A stretch of 36,545 nt of DNA from an uncultured Pelagibacteraceae bacterium (GTDB lineage Bacteria > Pseudomonadota > Alphaproteobacteria > Pelagibacterales > Pelagibacteraceae), in the NCBI GenBank assembly GCA_902584015.1, contig CACHYG010000008.1, forward strand, positions 1 through 36,545. Reading direction: 5' to 3'. Shown here piece after piece: positions 26,102 to 35,995 of this stretch (the first letter of the stretch is position 1; the number at the start of each line of letters is the position of its first letter). The translations under genes and the position numbers were made by a program. Below the pieces are notes generated by a model. The model did not search any database. It was not told the DNA's origin and saw only the letters and a list, made by a program, of their open reading frames with translations.

Positions 26102-27390
26102 GCAATGTAGTAGTAATTGGTTCACAATGGGGAGATGAAGGAAAGGGAAAGATTGTAGACTGGTTATCAAGTGAAGCAGATGTAGTTGTAAGGTTTCAGG
26201 GAGGCCATAATGCTGGACATACATTAGTAATAGATGGCGTAACTTATAAACTACGTTTACTTCCATCTGGAATAGTAAGAAAAGATAAGATTTCAATAAT
26301 TGGAAATGGAGTAGTAATAGATCCATGGGCACTACTTGAAGAGATTGAGGAGATAAAATCTAAAGGAGTGGTTATAAATACAAATAATTTAATTATCTCA
26401 GAATCAGCAAACTTAATACTTCCCTTTCATAAAGAAATGGACGAAATAAGAGAAGATGCTGCTGGTAAAGCTAAAATAGGTACCACCAGGAGAGGCATTG
26501 GACCCGCATATGAGGACAAAATTGGAAGAAGATCTATAAGAGTTATGGATCTTCTATCTGAAAAAAATTTAGAGCAAAGACTAGAAACAGTACTTTTACA
26601 TCACAACGCCATAAGAAAGGGATTAGGTAAAAAAATTTACTTAAAAGAAAAATTAAAAAAAGATTTATTAAAAATCGCTCCGGAAATTCTTAAATTTTCT
26701 AAACCTGTATGGAAAGAAATAGATGAATTAAAACAAAAAGGAAAAAAAATACTTTTCGAAGGTGCTCAAGGAGTTTTATTAGATGTGGATCATGGAACCT
26801 ATCCATTCGTTACTTCATCTAATACAGTCGCATCTTCTGCAGCAACTGGGTCTGGATGTGGACCTAGCACTATAAATTATGTGTTAGGTATTACAAAAGC
26901 ATATACAACAAGAGTAGGAGAAGGTCCTTTTCCAACAGAATTAAAAGATAAAATTGGAGAAGAATTAGGTAATCGTGGAAAAGAATTTGGAACAGTAACA
27001 AGTAGAAAAAGAAGATGTGGATGGTTTGATGGTGTTTTAGTTAGACAAACAATTAAAATTTCGGGAATCAATGGGATAGCTCTAACCAAACTTGATGTAT
27101 TAGATGAGCTTGAGGAAATTAAAATGTGCATAGGATACGAAATTAATGGAAAAAAAATTGACTATTTACCTGCAGCAGTAGAGGATCAATTAAGGGTAAA
27201 ACCTCTTTATAAAAAATTTCAGGGTTGGCAGTCAACAACTAAAGGGATTAAAAGTTTTGAGGAATTACCAAGTTTGGCTAAAACCTATGTTAAAGAATTA
27301 GAAAACTTTATAGAAACCAAAATTTCTAGTATATCTACAAGCCCCGAAAGAAATGACACAATTTTAATTGAGGATCCTTTTAAAAATTAA
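26098..27390 (+). CDS. purA: Adenylosuccinate synthetase
   Basis: A 430-residue GTP-dependent enzyme joining IMP and aspartate, the committed step to [19 protein letters not shown] (8-23) with catalytic D13, GGHNAGHT with the catalytic histidine, the IMP-binding [14 protein letters not shown] and the C-terminal [12 protein letters not shown] are present. It is coupled to thiD by a 4-base overlap. At the 3' end its TAA and the TAA of convergent rpoH are read from the same TTAA palindrome. Confidence 0.98.
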   Translation: MSNVVVIGSQWGDEGKGKIVDWLSSEADVVVRFQGGHNAGHTLVIDGVTYKLRLLPSGIVRKDKISIIGNGVVIDPWALLEEIEEIKSKGVVINTNNLIISESANLILPFHKEMDEIREDAAGKAKIGTTRRGIGPAYEDKIGRRSIRVMDLLSEKNLEQRLETVLLHHNAIRKGLGKKIYLKEKLKKDLLKIAPEILKFSKPVWKEIDELKQKGKKILFEGAQGVLLDVDHGTYPFVTSSNTVASSAATGSGCGPSTINYVLGITKAYTTRVGEGPFPTELKDKIGEELGNRGKEFGTVTSRKRRCGWFDGVLVRQTIKISGINGIALTKLDVLDELEEIKMCIGYEINGKKIDYLPAAVEDQLRVKPLYKKFQGWQSTTKGIKSFEELPSLAKTYVKELENFIETKISSISTSPERNDTILIEDPFKN

Positions 27391-28277
27391 TTTGCTGGTA
27401 ATAGATTTTTTGACTTAGCAGAATTGAGCATGTGCTTCTGAAGTTTTTCAAATGCTTTATTTTCAATTTGTCTAATTCTTTCTCTGCTAATTTTAAATTT
27501 TTTACTTAGGTCTTCTAAAGTCTCAGGTTTATCATTAAGTCTTCTAGCATAAAGAATTTTTTTCTCCCTTTCGTTTAGTATTTTAATAGAGTCTTCTAGA
27601 AGATCTTTTCTCTGTTCCATCTCTTCTTGTTGTGCAAATTTTAATTCTTGATCCATTTGATTATCAACTACCCAATCTTGCCATTCATCACCGTCCTCGC
27701 CAATTGGTGTGTTTAAAGATTGTTCTTTACCTGATAATCTTCTATTCATTGAAACTACTTCATCTTCAGCCACATTTAATCTATTAGCGATATCTTTAAC
27801 ATGTTCATCTTTTAAATCACCCTCTGCTCTAGGTGCAATTTGATTCTTTAGTTTTTTCAAATTAAAAAATAATTTTTTTTGTGCAGAGGTCGTACCAATT
27901 TTGACCAAACTCCAAGATCTTAAAATATATTCTTGGATTGATGCTTTAATCCACCACATTGCATATGTTGCTAATCGAAAACCTTTTTCTGGTTCAAATT
28001 TTTTTACAGCTTGCATCAATCCTACATTTCCCTCTGATATTATCTCATTTAAAGGCAAACCATAACCTTTGTAACCCATTGCAATTTTTGCAACCAATCT
28101 TAAATGGCTTGTAACTAATTTTTCTGCAGATTTTACATTACCAGTAGACTTCCAATTTTTAGCAAGCATGTATTCTTCTTCAGCATCTAACATTGGAAAT
28201 TTTTTAATTTGATTCAAATAGGCAGACAAACCACCTTCATTAGATAGTACGGGAAACTTTATTGATGATGTACTCAT
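27387..28277 (-). CDS. rpoH: RpoH, heat-shock sigma factor (sigma-32)
   Basis: A 296-residue alternative sigma factor. Region 2 includes [30 protein letters not shown] (about 97-126), followed by the RpoH box QKKLFFNL (133-140), which separates heat-shock sigmas from RpoD. Region 4 ends with a helix-turn-helix [26 protein letters not shown]. It lies 42 bases after rluD on the same strand, the usual alphaproteobacterial order. No long structured leader is possible in the short spacer, so a thermosensor leader like that of E. coli is unlikely unless it lies in rluD. Confidence 0.96.
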   Translation of the reverse strand: MSTSSIKFPVLSNEGGLSAYLNQIKKFPMLDAEEEYMLAKNWKSTGNVKSAEKLVTSHLRLVAKIAMGYKGYGLPLNEIISEGNVGLMQAVKKFEPEKGFRLATYAMWWIKASIQEYILRSWSLVKIGTTSAQKKLFFNLKKLKNQIAPRAEGDLKDEHVKDIANRLNVAEDEVVSMNRRLSGKEQSLNTPIGEDGDEWQDWVVDNQMDQELKFAQQEEMEQRKDLLEDSIKILNEREKKILYARRLNDKPETLEDLSKKFKISRERIRQIENKAFEKLQKHMLNSAKSKNLLPAN

Positions 28278-28319
28278 AGTGGTATTTATTTAATAAAATT
28301 TTTTGATATTACAATGATT

Positions 28320-29297
28320 TTATTTATAAGCATTTTTAAGCTTTTTAAGCACTAATTCCAAATCTTTTGGTAATTTAGATGTAAAATCTAATTCTTGACC
28401 AGTTCTTGGGTGAACAAAGCCAATACTTTTTGCATGCAAAAATTGTCTATCTAACTCGATGAGGGTTTTTTCAAGTTGTGAGTCAATATTTTTAATTTTT
28501 TTAAACCTTTTTTTGTATTTTTTATCTCCCAAAATATTGTTTCCTTTGAATGCCATATGTACTCTTATTTGATGAGTACGACCTGTTTCAAGTTTACATT
28601 CAACTAAGCTAAATGTCGGTATTTTCTTATTTTCAAAAACATTTAAAGTTTTGTAATTCGTTATTGCTTTTTTTCCTTTTGACATACTTATTTCCATTAA
28701 CTGTCTGTTCTTAGAACTTCTTTTGATGTAAGTTTCGATTTTACCTTTTTGAGGCCTCAGTTTTCCCCATATTAAAGCCTGGTAAATTCTTTTGATAGTG
28801 TGCTTGTTAAATTGGTTTGATAAATTTTCGTGTGATATATTATTTTTTGCTATTAATATTAAACCAGAAGTATCTTTATCTAATCTATGCACAATTCCAG
28901 GTCTTAGCTCATCACCAATATTTGAGAGTTTTTTATTATAATTTATAAGCGCATTTACAATTGTATTGTCATAATTACCTGGGCCTGGATGAATTGATAT
29001 TCCTGCATTCTTATTGATTACCAATAAATCCTCGTCCTCAAAAATGACATCTAATTTATATTTATAAGGTTTTAAGGATAATTTTTTAGGTTCAGGTATT
29101 TCTAATGTTATTGAATCACCAATAGCTATTTTTTTCGATGGATCTTTAATTACTTTTTGATTTATTTTTAATTCAGAATAAATAATTAAATTTTTTATTC
29201 TTGTTCTACTTAATGTAGGCTCTTTGTCAGCAATAAACTGATCTACTCTCTGATTATCCTCTGCTTTCTCTACAATTAAGTTAATGATATTTTTCAT
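28320..29297 (-). CDS. rluD: RluD-family 23S rRNA pseudouridine synthase
   Basis: A 325-residue enzyme expected to make pseudouridines in helix 69 of 23S rRNA. An N-terminal S4 domain (about 15-70, RVDQFIADKEPTLSRTRIKNLI) precedes the catalytic domain with VINKNAGISIHPGPGN, GIVHRLDKDTSGL (D140 as catalytic aspartate) and ETGRTHQIRVHM. RluC and RluA are relatives; the S4 domain, length and neighbouring rpoH favour RluD. The ATG is 23 bases from the divergent tRNA-Arg gene. Confidence 0.9.
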   Translation of the reverse strand: MKNIINLIVEKAEDNQRVDQFIADKEPTLSRTRIKNLIIYSELKINQKVIKDPSKKIAIGDSITLEIPEPKKLSLKPYKYKLDVIFEDEDLLVINKNAGISIHPGPGNYDNTIVNALINYNKKLSNIGDELRPGIVHRLDKDTSGLILIAKNNISHENLSNQFNKHTIKRIYQALIWGKLRPQKGKIETYIKRSSKNRQLMEISMSKGKKAITNYKTLNVFENKKIPTFSLVECKLETGRTHQIRVHMAFKGNNILGDKKYKKRFKKIKNIDSQLEKTLIELDRQFLHAKSIGFVHPRTGQELDFTSKLPKDLELVLKKLKNAYK

Positions 29298-29320
29298 AGA
29301 TTATAATATTAATACTATAT

Positions 29321-29397
29321 GCGCTTGTAGCTCAACTGGATAGAGCGCCAGATTTCGGCTCTGGAGGTTCAGGGTTCGACTCCTTGCAGGCGCACCA
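29321..29397 (+). tRNA. tRNA-Arg (TCG anticodon)
   Basis: A complete 77-base cloverleaf with encoded CCA (29395-29397). The acceptor stem GCGCTTG pairs with CAGGCGC, D arm GCTC/GAGC, anticodon stem CCAGA/TCTGG around TTTCGGC, T arm CAGGG/CCTTG. The anticodon TCG reads CGA and perhaps other CGN codons; A20 and A73 agree with arginine identity. TATAAT at 29302-29307 is a likely -10. It ends 2 bases before the stop of the convergent ABC permease gene. Confidence 0.96.
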
Positions 29398-29399
29398 AA

Positions 29400-30191
29400 T
29401 TATTCACCTATATTTATTAAAGACCCTTTTTTCCTTGCTTGACTGAAAGAGTAATAAAATAGAGATACACCCACAAATAAATAGATTGCATTTAACATAA
29501 ACGCATTTTTGATATTGGAATAATTTACTACCTGATTTACAAGTATCGACCTAGCTTCCTCAAAAATATAAACCAATGGTAATCCTCTCGCTACATTTTG
29601 AAAAAAATCAGGTAAAATTTCAATTGGGTAATAAATGCATCCAAGAGGTGCAAGTAGAAATAAAGATGACCATGCAATATTTTCAAAAGCTGGTCCATAT
29701 CTCAACAGTCCAGAAGAAACGAAAAGACCTAAAGTGATTCCAAAAATGTATAAACTTAAAAATAAAAAAAATAATGGAATTCCCAGACTCAAAATCGATA
29801 TTCCAAATAAAGGACTTGTGATTAATATTGCAGGAACCAAACCAATTAAAGTTCTAATTAATGCAGTACCAACTAAAGCAGTGATGATTTCACTTATACG
29901 CATTGGAGCAATAAACAAATTTGTAAAGTTTCTGCTCCAGATCTCTTCCAAAAATAACATGTTAAAACTGATACTTGATCTAAATAAAAAATCGTAAAGA
30001 ATAGCACAAGTCAAAATAACCCCTACAGTGTTGTTATAATAATCACTATATGCTGTGAAAAATTTTGAAATAAATCCCCATAAAATAATCTGTATAGTTG
30101 GCCAGTATATTAGATCGAGTATTCTCGGAAGAGAACTTTTAATTAAAAAAAAATGTCTTAAAAATAATCCAATTATTCTATTTAAGCTCAT
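29400..30191 (-). CDS. ABC-2 type exporter permease, substrate unknown
   Basis: A 263-residue inner-membrane protein with about six hydrophobic helices and the general ABC-2 (drug/polysaccharide/NodJ-like exporter) pattern, including a re-entrant segment near LLAPLGCIYYPIEILPDFFQNVARGLPLVYIFEEAR. It overlaps the ATPase gene by 14 bases, so the two make one exporter, probably a dimer of each. The substrate cannot be told from sequence; lipid-linked sugars, drugs or other small molecules are possible. It abuts tRNA-Arg at its 3' end. Confidence 0.85.
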   Translation of the reverse strand: MSLNRIIGLFLRHFFLIKSSLPRILDLIYWPTIQIILWGFISKFFTAYSDYYNNTVGVILTCAILYDFLFRSSISFNMLFLEEIWSRNFTNLFIAPMRISEIITALVGTALIRTLIGLVPAILITSPLFGISILSLGIPLFFLFLSLYIFGITLGLFVSSGLLRYGPAFENIAWSSLFLLAPLGCIYYPIEILPDFFQNVARGLPLVYIFEEARSILVNQVVNYSNIKNAFMLNAIYLFVGVSLFYYSFSQARKKGSLINIGE

Positions 30192-30915
30192 GATTATTTC
30201 TATTAAGTTTTAAAAATACTTCTTCTAGATTTTTCTTACCGTGCTTTTTAATAAGATCGCCAGGTGTTCCTTTATCTATAATTACTCCATTATTCATCAT
30301 CAAAACATTTTTACAAAGTCTTTTGACTTCATCCATATTATGTGAAGCTAACAAGATTGACATTTTTTTTTCTTTCGAAATTTTTTCAATAAAGGATCTT
30401 ACAAAGTCTCCTGTCTCAGGATCTAAAGATGCAGTAGGCTCATCTAAAAATAATATGGATGGTTCGTTAATCAATGCTTTAGCTAGACTTACTCTATTTT
30501 TTTGTCCAGACGAAAGTTCTCCGGTTTTTTTATTTATAAATTCTTCTAACCTTAGTTTTTCAGATAAATATTTTATTCTTTCAGAAATAAATTTTACACC
30601 GTATAATTTTCCATAAACTATTAAATTTTCTTTGACTGAAAGTTTTTTTGGCAACTCAATGTATGGCGAGATAAAATTCATTTTATGAAGTAAAGATATT
30701 CTATTTTTTTCAATGTCCAGACCATGAATTACAACTCTTCCATTTGAAGGTTTTAATAAACCCAACATCATAGCAATTGTGGTAGTCTTTCCACACCCGT
30801 TTGGTCCAAGTAATCCTAAAATTTCATTCTCATTAATTGTAAAACTAATTTCTTTAACAGCCTCTTTTTTAAAATAGTTTTTTGATAAATTTTCTACAAT
30901 TACCGACTTTTGCAT
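30178..30915 (-). CDS. ABC-2 exporter ATP-binding subunit
   Basis: A 245-residue cytoplasmic ATPase driving the adjoining permease. Walker A GPNGCGKTT (37-45), signature LSSGQ (134-138), Walker B ILFLDEP (154-160) and the H-loop histidine (H192 in ASHNMDEV) are all intact, so it should hydrolyse ATP. It resembles the NodI/CcmA-like exporter class. It starts 3 bases after the tsaC stop and is probably co-transcribed with tsaC, although no functional link is evident. Confidence 0.93.
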   Translation of the reverse strand: MQKSVIVENLSKNYFKKEAVKEISFTINENEILGLLGPNGCGKTTTIAMMLGLLKPSNGRVVIHGLDIEKNRISLLHKMNFISPYIELPKKLSVKENLIVYGKLYGVKFISERIKYLSEKLRLEEFINKKTGELSSGQKNRVSLAKALINEPSILFLDEPTASLDPETGDFVRSFIEKISKEKKMSILLASHNMDEVKRLCKNVLMMNNGVIIDKGTPGDLIKKHGKKNLEEVFLKLNRNNHELK

Positions 30916-30918
30916 GAT

Positions 30919-31848
30919 TTATCTTTTCGATGCTCTTTTTAACCTATCGTTTATAGTTTGTCCTATTCCGATGTTAGGAATTTTTTCAACTGCAATTTTT
31001 TTAAATTTTAACCTTTTAATATTTCTAAGTGTTTTATACAAATTTTTTCCTGCTTCTTTTAAATTTTTGTTTTTTGATAAATAAAAATAATTTTTATCAA
31101 ATTTTTTCCTTTTTTGGATTAATACAAATGCCTCATCTAAGTAATGTTTTTTAACATTTAGCCTAATCGGAATTCCTGGTGAATAATGAAATTTAGACTG
31201 GCCTGGGACTTTTGTCGATTTAATCTTTGTATAATTTAACTTTCTTTTTAAAACTTTGCTTATTTTTTTTATGTCTAGACCACCTAACCTTAAAACCTGA
31301 GGTTTGTTTATTAAATTTATTATAGTAGATTCTAAGCCAACCTTTGAATTACCACCATCTAAAATGAATTTTATTTTATTCCCAAATTCTTCTTTGACAT
31401 CTTTTTTTGAAACTGGACTTAGTTGTGTATAAATATTTGCACTAGGTGCAGCCAAAGGATATTTTAAATAAGAAAGTAAATTTCTTGTGACTAAATTCTT
31501 TGGGAACCTTACTGCTAAAGTATTTTTCCCATTTGTAACGTTTTTTGATATTTTACTTTCTTTTTTTAGTTTTAAAACAAAAGTTAAAGGACCTGGGCAA
31601 AACTTACTATATAACTTTTGAAAATTACTATTTATTTCACAATCTTTTCTCAAATTTTGCACGCTAGAGTAATGTACTATTAAGGGATTAGATTTTGGTC
31701 TCTTTTTTAATTTAAAAATCTTTGAGGTAGCTATATCAGAATACGCATTGGCAGCAAGTCCGTACACAGTTTCAGTGGGTATTGCTACACAATGATTATT
31801 GTCTAATAAATATTTAGCTTTTTTAATATTTGAAAGATCTTTTTTCAT
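30919..31848 (-). CDS. tsaC: L-threonylcarbamoyladenylate synthase, Sua5 type
   Basis: A 309-residue enzyme making threonylcarbamoyl-AMP from threonine, bicarbonate and ATP for the universal t6A37 modification of ANN-reading tRNAs. The YrdC domain (about 1-200) shows PTETVYGLAANA, KLKKRPKSNPLIVH, PGPLTFVLK, AVRFP and APSANIY. The extra C-terminal domain (about 210-309, after KVPGQSKFHYSPG) makes it Sua5/YwlC-like rather than a short TsaC. The ATG is 20 bases from the divergent xseB start. Confidence 0.93.
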   Translation of the reverse strand: MKKDLSNIKKAKYLLDNNHCVAIPTETVYGLAANAYSDIATSKIFKLKKRPKSNPLIVHYSSVQNLRKDCEINSNFQKLYSKFCPGPLTFVLKLKKESKISKNVTNGKNTLAVRFPKNLVTRNLLSYLKYPLAAPSANIYTQLSPVSKKDVKEEFGNKIKFILDGGNSKVGLESTIINLINKPQVLRLGGLDIKKISKVLKRKLNYTKIKSTKVPGQSKFHYSPGIPIRLNVKKHYLDEAFVLIQKRKKFDKNYFYLSKNKNLKEAGKNLYKTLRNIKRLKFKKIAVEKIPNIGIGQTINDRLKRASKR

Positions 31849-31858
31849 GTAATATTAA
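31830..31858 (+). promoter_or_regulatory. Candidate sigma-70 promoter of xseB-ispA-dxs
   Basis: TTGAAA (31830-31835), a 17-base spacer and TATTAA (31853-31858). The -35 lies inside the 5' end of divergent tsaC, and the -10 ends 10 bases before the xseB ATG at 31869, implying a leader of about 4 bases. No Shine-Dalgarno is seen. The tsaC promoter must overlap this region on the other strand. Confidence 0.4.
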
Positions 31859-31868
31859 CAACTTTTAT

Positions 31869-32120
31869 ATGAAAGATAAAAATTTGCCAGATGATATTAA
31901 AAATAAATCTCTTAACGAGTTAACTGATTTAGCAAATAATATTATTAAAAATCTAGAGAATAAAAATACCCTTGATGGATCAATAGAAGAGTATCAAAAA
32001 TTGATCAAATTAAATTTATTAATTGAAAGGCAATTTCAAAAAGCTTCTAAAGAATTATCTCAATCTACTAGGGAAAAAATACAAAATGTGCTGAATAAAA
32101 ATGAAAAAAAAACTAAATAA
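31869..32120 (+). CDS. xseB: Exodeoxyribonuclease VII small subunit
   Basis: An 83-residue helical protein that binds XseA to form the single-strand exonuclease VII. The pattern LNELTDLANNIIKNLEN...SIEEYQKLIKLNLLIERQFQKASKEL is typical. ATG 31869 is chosen; an upstream in-frame TTG at 31830 would begin inside the divergent tsaC gene. Placement before ispA and dxs is the common proteobacterial order, which supports the call. It overlaps ispA by 20 bases. xseA is not in the window. Confidence 0.88.
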   Translation: MKDKNLPDDIKNKSLNELTDLANNIIKNLENKNTLDGSIEEYQKLIKLNLLIERQFQKASKELSQSTREKIQNVLNKNEKKTK

Positions 32121-32970
32121 GGTTGCAAAAGATACAAATCTATTCCTTAAAAAATTCATATTTAACCAAAAACAAACAGACTTATTGAATCCAATAAAGT
32201 ATGGGTTATTGCCAGGGGGGAAAAAGATAAGATCAAAATTAATAGTTGATGTTGGAAAAATTTTTAATATCGAGTATAAAAAATTAATCCAAATTAGTGC
32301 AGCAGTTGAATGTATTCATGCTTACTCCTTAATTCATGATGATCTTCCTTGTATGGACAATGATAGGTTGAGAAGAGGAAAATTATCTACTCATGCTAAG
32401 TTTGGAGAGTCCACTGCTATTCTAGCTGGTAACTCCTTACTAACTATAGCGTTTGAGATTTTGAGCCAACCAACTTTAAAAATAGACTATAAATCAAAAA
32501 TAAACTTAATAAGTCTCTTATCTAAGAGTGCAGGGCATACTGGAATTGCTGGTGGTCAGTACTCTGACTTAAAATTTGAAAAAAAGAGGAAATCTTTTAA
32601 AAAAATTGTTGATATGCAAATTAATAAGACAGGAAAACTATTTAGCTTTTGTTGCATGGCACCTGTTATATTGTCAAAAAAAAATAAATATATAAACTTA
32701 TTTAATTCTATAGGTTCAAAAATAGGATTGCTATTTCAAATTGCAGATGACTTAATAGACTATTCTGGATCTACGAAAAAAGCTGGTAAAAAAACAAGAA
32801 AAGATTTGAAAAAAGGTAAGGCCACCTTAATTGGTTTACTAGGATATAAAAATACTGTTAAATATGGAGATAGATTAAAATTAGAAATATTAAATAAAAT
32901 AAGAAAATTTGGAAATAAAAATAAAGATTTATCAGATACTATAAACTATATTTTGATTAGGACTAAATGA
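32101..32970 (+). CDS. ispA: Polyprenyl (farnesyl/geranyl) diphosphate synthase
   Basis: A 289-residue all-helical prenyltransferase condensing IPP with allylic diphosphates, giving farnesyl diphosphate for undecaprenyl and quinone side chains. The first aspartate-rich motif is DDLPCMDND in [18 protein letters not shown] and the second is [13 protein letters not shown]. The residues before the first motif suggest a short-chain product, but length specificity is not certain. It overlaps xseB by 20 bases and dxs by 4. Confidence 0.93.
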   Translation: MKKKLNKVAKDTNLFLKKFIFNQKQTDLLNPIKYGLLPGGKKIRSKLIVDVGKIFNIEYKKLIQISAAVECIHAYSLIHDDLPCMDNDRLRRGKLSTHAKFGESTAILAGNSLLTIAFEILSQPTLKIDYKSKINLISLLSKSAGHTGIAGGQYSDLKFEKKRKSFKKIVDMQINKTGKLFSFCCMAPVILSKKNKYINLFNSIGSKIGLLFQIADDLIDYSGSTKKAGKKTRKDLKKGKATLIGLLGYKNTVKYGDRLKLEILNKIRKFGNKNKDLSDTINYILIRTK

Positions 32971-34880
32971 AGAAAAATTATAAATTTTTAAATAATATTA
33001 ATTTTCCTAGTGATATTAAAAAATTGTCTCACAAAGAATTAAAAACTCTTGCTCAAGAGGTAAGAGAGGAAATGATAGATGCTGTTTCTGAAACTGGTGG
33101 ACATCTTGGTGCAGGTTTGGGTGTGGTAGAATTGACGGTAGTTCTTCATTACATTTTTAATACTCCTAATGATAAATTAATTTGGGATGTAGGACACCAA
33201 TCTTATCCACATAAAATTCTAACTGGGCGGAAAGACAAAATTAGAACTTTGAGAAAAGGAAATGGTTTGTCTGGTTTTACAAAAAGGTCTGAAAGTGAAT
33301 ACGATCCATTTGGTGCAGCTCATAGTTCAACATCAATATCATCGGCCTTAGGAATTGCCATAGCGAATAAATTATCAAATAAATCCGACAACGTAATTGC
33401 TGTAATAGGTGATGGAGCAATTAGTGCGGGTATGGCATATGAGGCAATGAATAACGCAGGATCAAGTAAGACTAAATTAATTGTAATTTTAAACGACAAC
33501 GATATGTCAATTGCAAAACCTGTTGGAGCGATGAGAGCATATTTGGCCAAAATTTTCACTGGTAAAATTTATTTTAGCTTCAGAGAAACTGTTAAACTTA
33601 TAATTTCAGCTTTCTCAAAAAGATTTAGTAAAAAAGCTGGAAAGGCAGAAGATTTTTTACGTTCAGCTGTCACTGGAGGAACTTTATTTAGTTCAATGGG
33701 TTTTTATTACGTAGGGCCCATAGATGGTCATGATATAGACGCTCTGGTTTCAGTTTTAAAAAATGCGAAAGATGTAAATTATGAGGGTCCTATTATGATC
33801 CATATAAAAACTAAAAAGGGTAAAGGATATAGTTTCGCTGAAAAATCAGAAGATAAATACCACGGGGTTACAAAGTTTAATGTTAACACAGGCGTTCAAG
33901 AAAAATCAAAATCTAATGCACCTTCTTACACCAAAGTCTTTGCAAATACATTAGTTAAACACGCAGAAAAAGATAGTAAAATAATTGGAATTACCGCTGC
34001 AATGCCATCAGGGACTGGGATGGATATTTTTGGTAAGAAATTTCCATCGAGAATGTTTGATGTTGGTATTGCAGAGCAGCATGCAGTTACATTTGCTGCT
34101 GGATTAGCTACAGAGGGATTTAAACCCTATGCTGCAATTTATTCTACATTTCTCCAAAGAGCGTATGATCAAGTCGTTCATGATGTAGCAATTCAGAGTT
34201 TGCCAGTTAGATTTGCAATAGATAGAGCTGGACTTGTTGGTGCTGACGGACCAACACATGCTGGATCATTTGATATTACTTATTTATCGACACTTCCCAA
34301 TTTTGTTGTGATGGCTGCAAGTGATGAATCTGAGTTAGTAAAAATGATTAATACTTCAATAGAAATCAATGATAGGCCATCAGCTTTTAGATACCCAAGA
34401 GGAAATGGAATTGGTATAGAACTCCCAAATTTAAATGAGAAGCTTGAAATAGGAAAAGGAAGAATTATTAAAGAAGGTAAAAATGTAGCTTTAATTAATT
34501 TTGGTGCAAGATTAAACGAGTGTTTAATTGCTAGAGAAAATTTAATAAAAAAAGGTATTAACTTAACACTAGTTGATGCTAGGTTTGTTAAACCGCTAGA
34601 TGAAAATTTAATTTGGCAAATAGCTACAGATCATGAAGCGTTGATAACTATTGAAGAAGGATCTATTGGAGGTTTTGGTTCACATGTTGCACAATTTTTA
34701 AATGAAAAAAATTTGCTTGATAGTAATTTAAAGTTTAGATCAATGTTTTTACCCGACAGATTTATAGATCATGATAAACCTGACTTAATGTATAAATATG
34801 CAGGGTTAGACGCTAATAATATAGAAAATAGAATATTAGATACTATAAATTCCAAAGTTATTGTAAAAAAAAGTAATTAA
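32967..34880 (+). CDS. dxs: 1-Deoxy-D-xylulose-5-phosphate synthase
   Basis: A 637-residue ThDP enzyme joining pyruvate and glyceraldehyde-3-phosphate, the entry to the MEP isoprenoid pathway. H46 in [24 protein letters not shown] (74-88), the ThDP motif [18 protein letters not shown] (148-165) and [15 protein letters not shown] with the catalytic glutamate are present. It uses thiamine diphosphate, linking it to thiE/thiD, and supplies ispA just upstream. Its TAA stop shares TTAA with the convergent aroC stop. Confidence 0.98.
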   Translation: MKKNYKFLNNINFPSDIKKLSHKELKTLAQEVREEMIDAVSETGGHLGAGLGVVELTVVLHYIFNTPNDKLIWDVGHQSYPHKILTGRKDKIRTLRKGNGLSGFTKRSESEYDPFGAAHSSTSISSALGIAIANKLSNKSDNVIAVIGDGAISAGMAYEAMNNAGSSKTKLIVILNDNDMSIAKPVGAMRAYLAKIFTGKIYFSFRETVKLIISAFSKRFSKKAGKAEDFLRSAVTGGTLFSSMGFYYVGPIDGHDIDALVSVLKNAKDVNYEGPIMIHIKTKKGKGYSFAEKSEDKYHGVTKFNVNTGVQEKSKSNAPSYTKVFANTLVKHAEKDSKIIGITAAMPSGTGMDIFGKKFPSRMFDVGIAEQHAVTFAAGLATEGFKPYAAIYSTFLQRAYDQVVHDVAIQSLPVRFAIDRAGLVGADGPTHAGSFDITYLSTLPNFVVMAASDESELVKMINTSIEINDRPSAFRYPRGNGIGIELPNLNEKLEIGKGRIIKEGKNVALINFGARLNECLIARENLIKKGINLTLVDARFVKPLDENLIWQIATDHEALITIEEGSIGGFGSHVAQFLNEKNLLDSNLKFRSMFLPDRFIDHDKPDLMYKYAGLDANNIENRILDTINSKVIVKKSN

Positions 34881-35962
34881 CTATTACATTGAGCATTATG
34901 CATCAAATAATGATCCAGTAATACACAATGCATCATAGCTTCTCCAATTGGAACTGCCCTTATACCTACGCAAGGATCATGTCTACCTTTTACAGAGATA
35001 GAGGTATTTTTACCAAATCGATCTATTGTTTTTCTACTTGTTAAAATTGATGAAGTTGGTTTAACAGCAAAAGACACGGTAATTTCTTGACCAGAGGAAA
35101 TTCCCCCAAGTATTCCACCAGCATTGTTAGAGTCAAACTTAGTTTTATTCCCTTTCTGAGATATTTCATCTGAACTTTGTTCTCCTGTTAATTGCGCTGA
35201 ATTCATTCCAGATCCAATATTAACTCCTTTAACTGCATTTATACTCATCATTGCTGATGCAAGATCCATATCTAATTTTGAGTATATAGGAGCTCCCAAG
35301 CCCACTGGAACACCTCTTGCTCTAACTTCAATTATTGCTCCACAAGAGGACCCGGCTTTCCTTATACTTAATAAGTATTTTTCCCAAAGTTTTAAAATTG
35401 ATTTATCTGGGCAGAAAAAAGGATTTTTTGATATAAATCTATCATCCCATTTTTTGATATCACAACCAAGAATTCCTAATTGAGTGACTGCACCTTTAAC
35501 ATTATATTTTTTTCCAATTTTTTTTTCTAAAACTTTTTTTGCGATAGCCCCAGCTGCTACTCTAGAAGCTGTTTCTCTAGCTGACTGTCTACCACCACCT
35601 CTATAATCTCTTATTCCATATTTTTTTAAATATGTGTAATCAGCATGACCAGGACGAAATTTATTTTTTATTGTTTCATAATCCCTAGATCTCATATCCT
35701 TATTATAAATGATCATCGATATTGGAGTGCCTGTTGTTTTACCTTCAAAAACTCCAGACAAAATATTTACTTTATCGTCTTCTTTTCTTTGGGTTGTGAA
35801 CTTAGACTGTCCAGGTTTTCTTTTATTTAATTCTTTTTGGATATCAGCCTCATTTATACTTACGTTAGGAGGACAGCCATCCACGACACAGCCTATGGCT
35901 GGACCATGAGACTCTCCCCATGTGGTGAATCGAAATATCTTTCCAAATGTGTTAAATGACAT
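34877..35962 (-). CDS. aroC: Chorismate synthase
   Basis: A 361-residue FMN-dependent enzyme converting EPSP to chorismate, the branch point to aromatic amino acids, folate and quinones. [20 protein letters not shown] is the standard N-terminus, so the ATG at 35962 is chosen; the frame stays open to 36004, but that start would overlap pdx[35 protein letters not shown] and GGISSGQEI are conserved family motifs. No Shine-Dalgarno precedes the start; the 33-base spacer to divergent pdxH is almost all A/T. Confidence 0.97.
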   Translation of the reverse strand: MSFNTFGKIFRFTTWGESHGPAIGCVVDGCPPNVSINEADIQKELNKRKPGQSKFTTQRKEDDKVNILSGVFEGKTTGTPISMIIYNKDMRSRDYETIKNKFRPGHADYTYLKKYGIRDYRGGGRQSARETASRVAAGAIAKKVLEKKIGKKYNVKGAVTQLGILGCDIKKWDDRFISKNPFFCPDKSILKLWEKYLLSIRKAGSSCGAIIEVRARGVPVGLGAPIYSKLDMDLASAMMSINAVKGVNIGSGMNSAQLTGEQSSDEISQKGNKTKFDSNNAGGILGGISSGQEITVSFAVKPTSSILTSRKTIDRFGKNTSISVKGRHDPCVGIRAVPIGEAMMHCVLLDHYLMHNAQCNS

Positions 35963-35995
35963 AAAATATAATATATAGATTATTTTGTTTAAATT

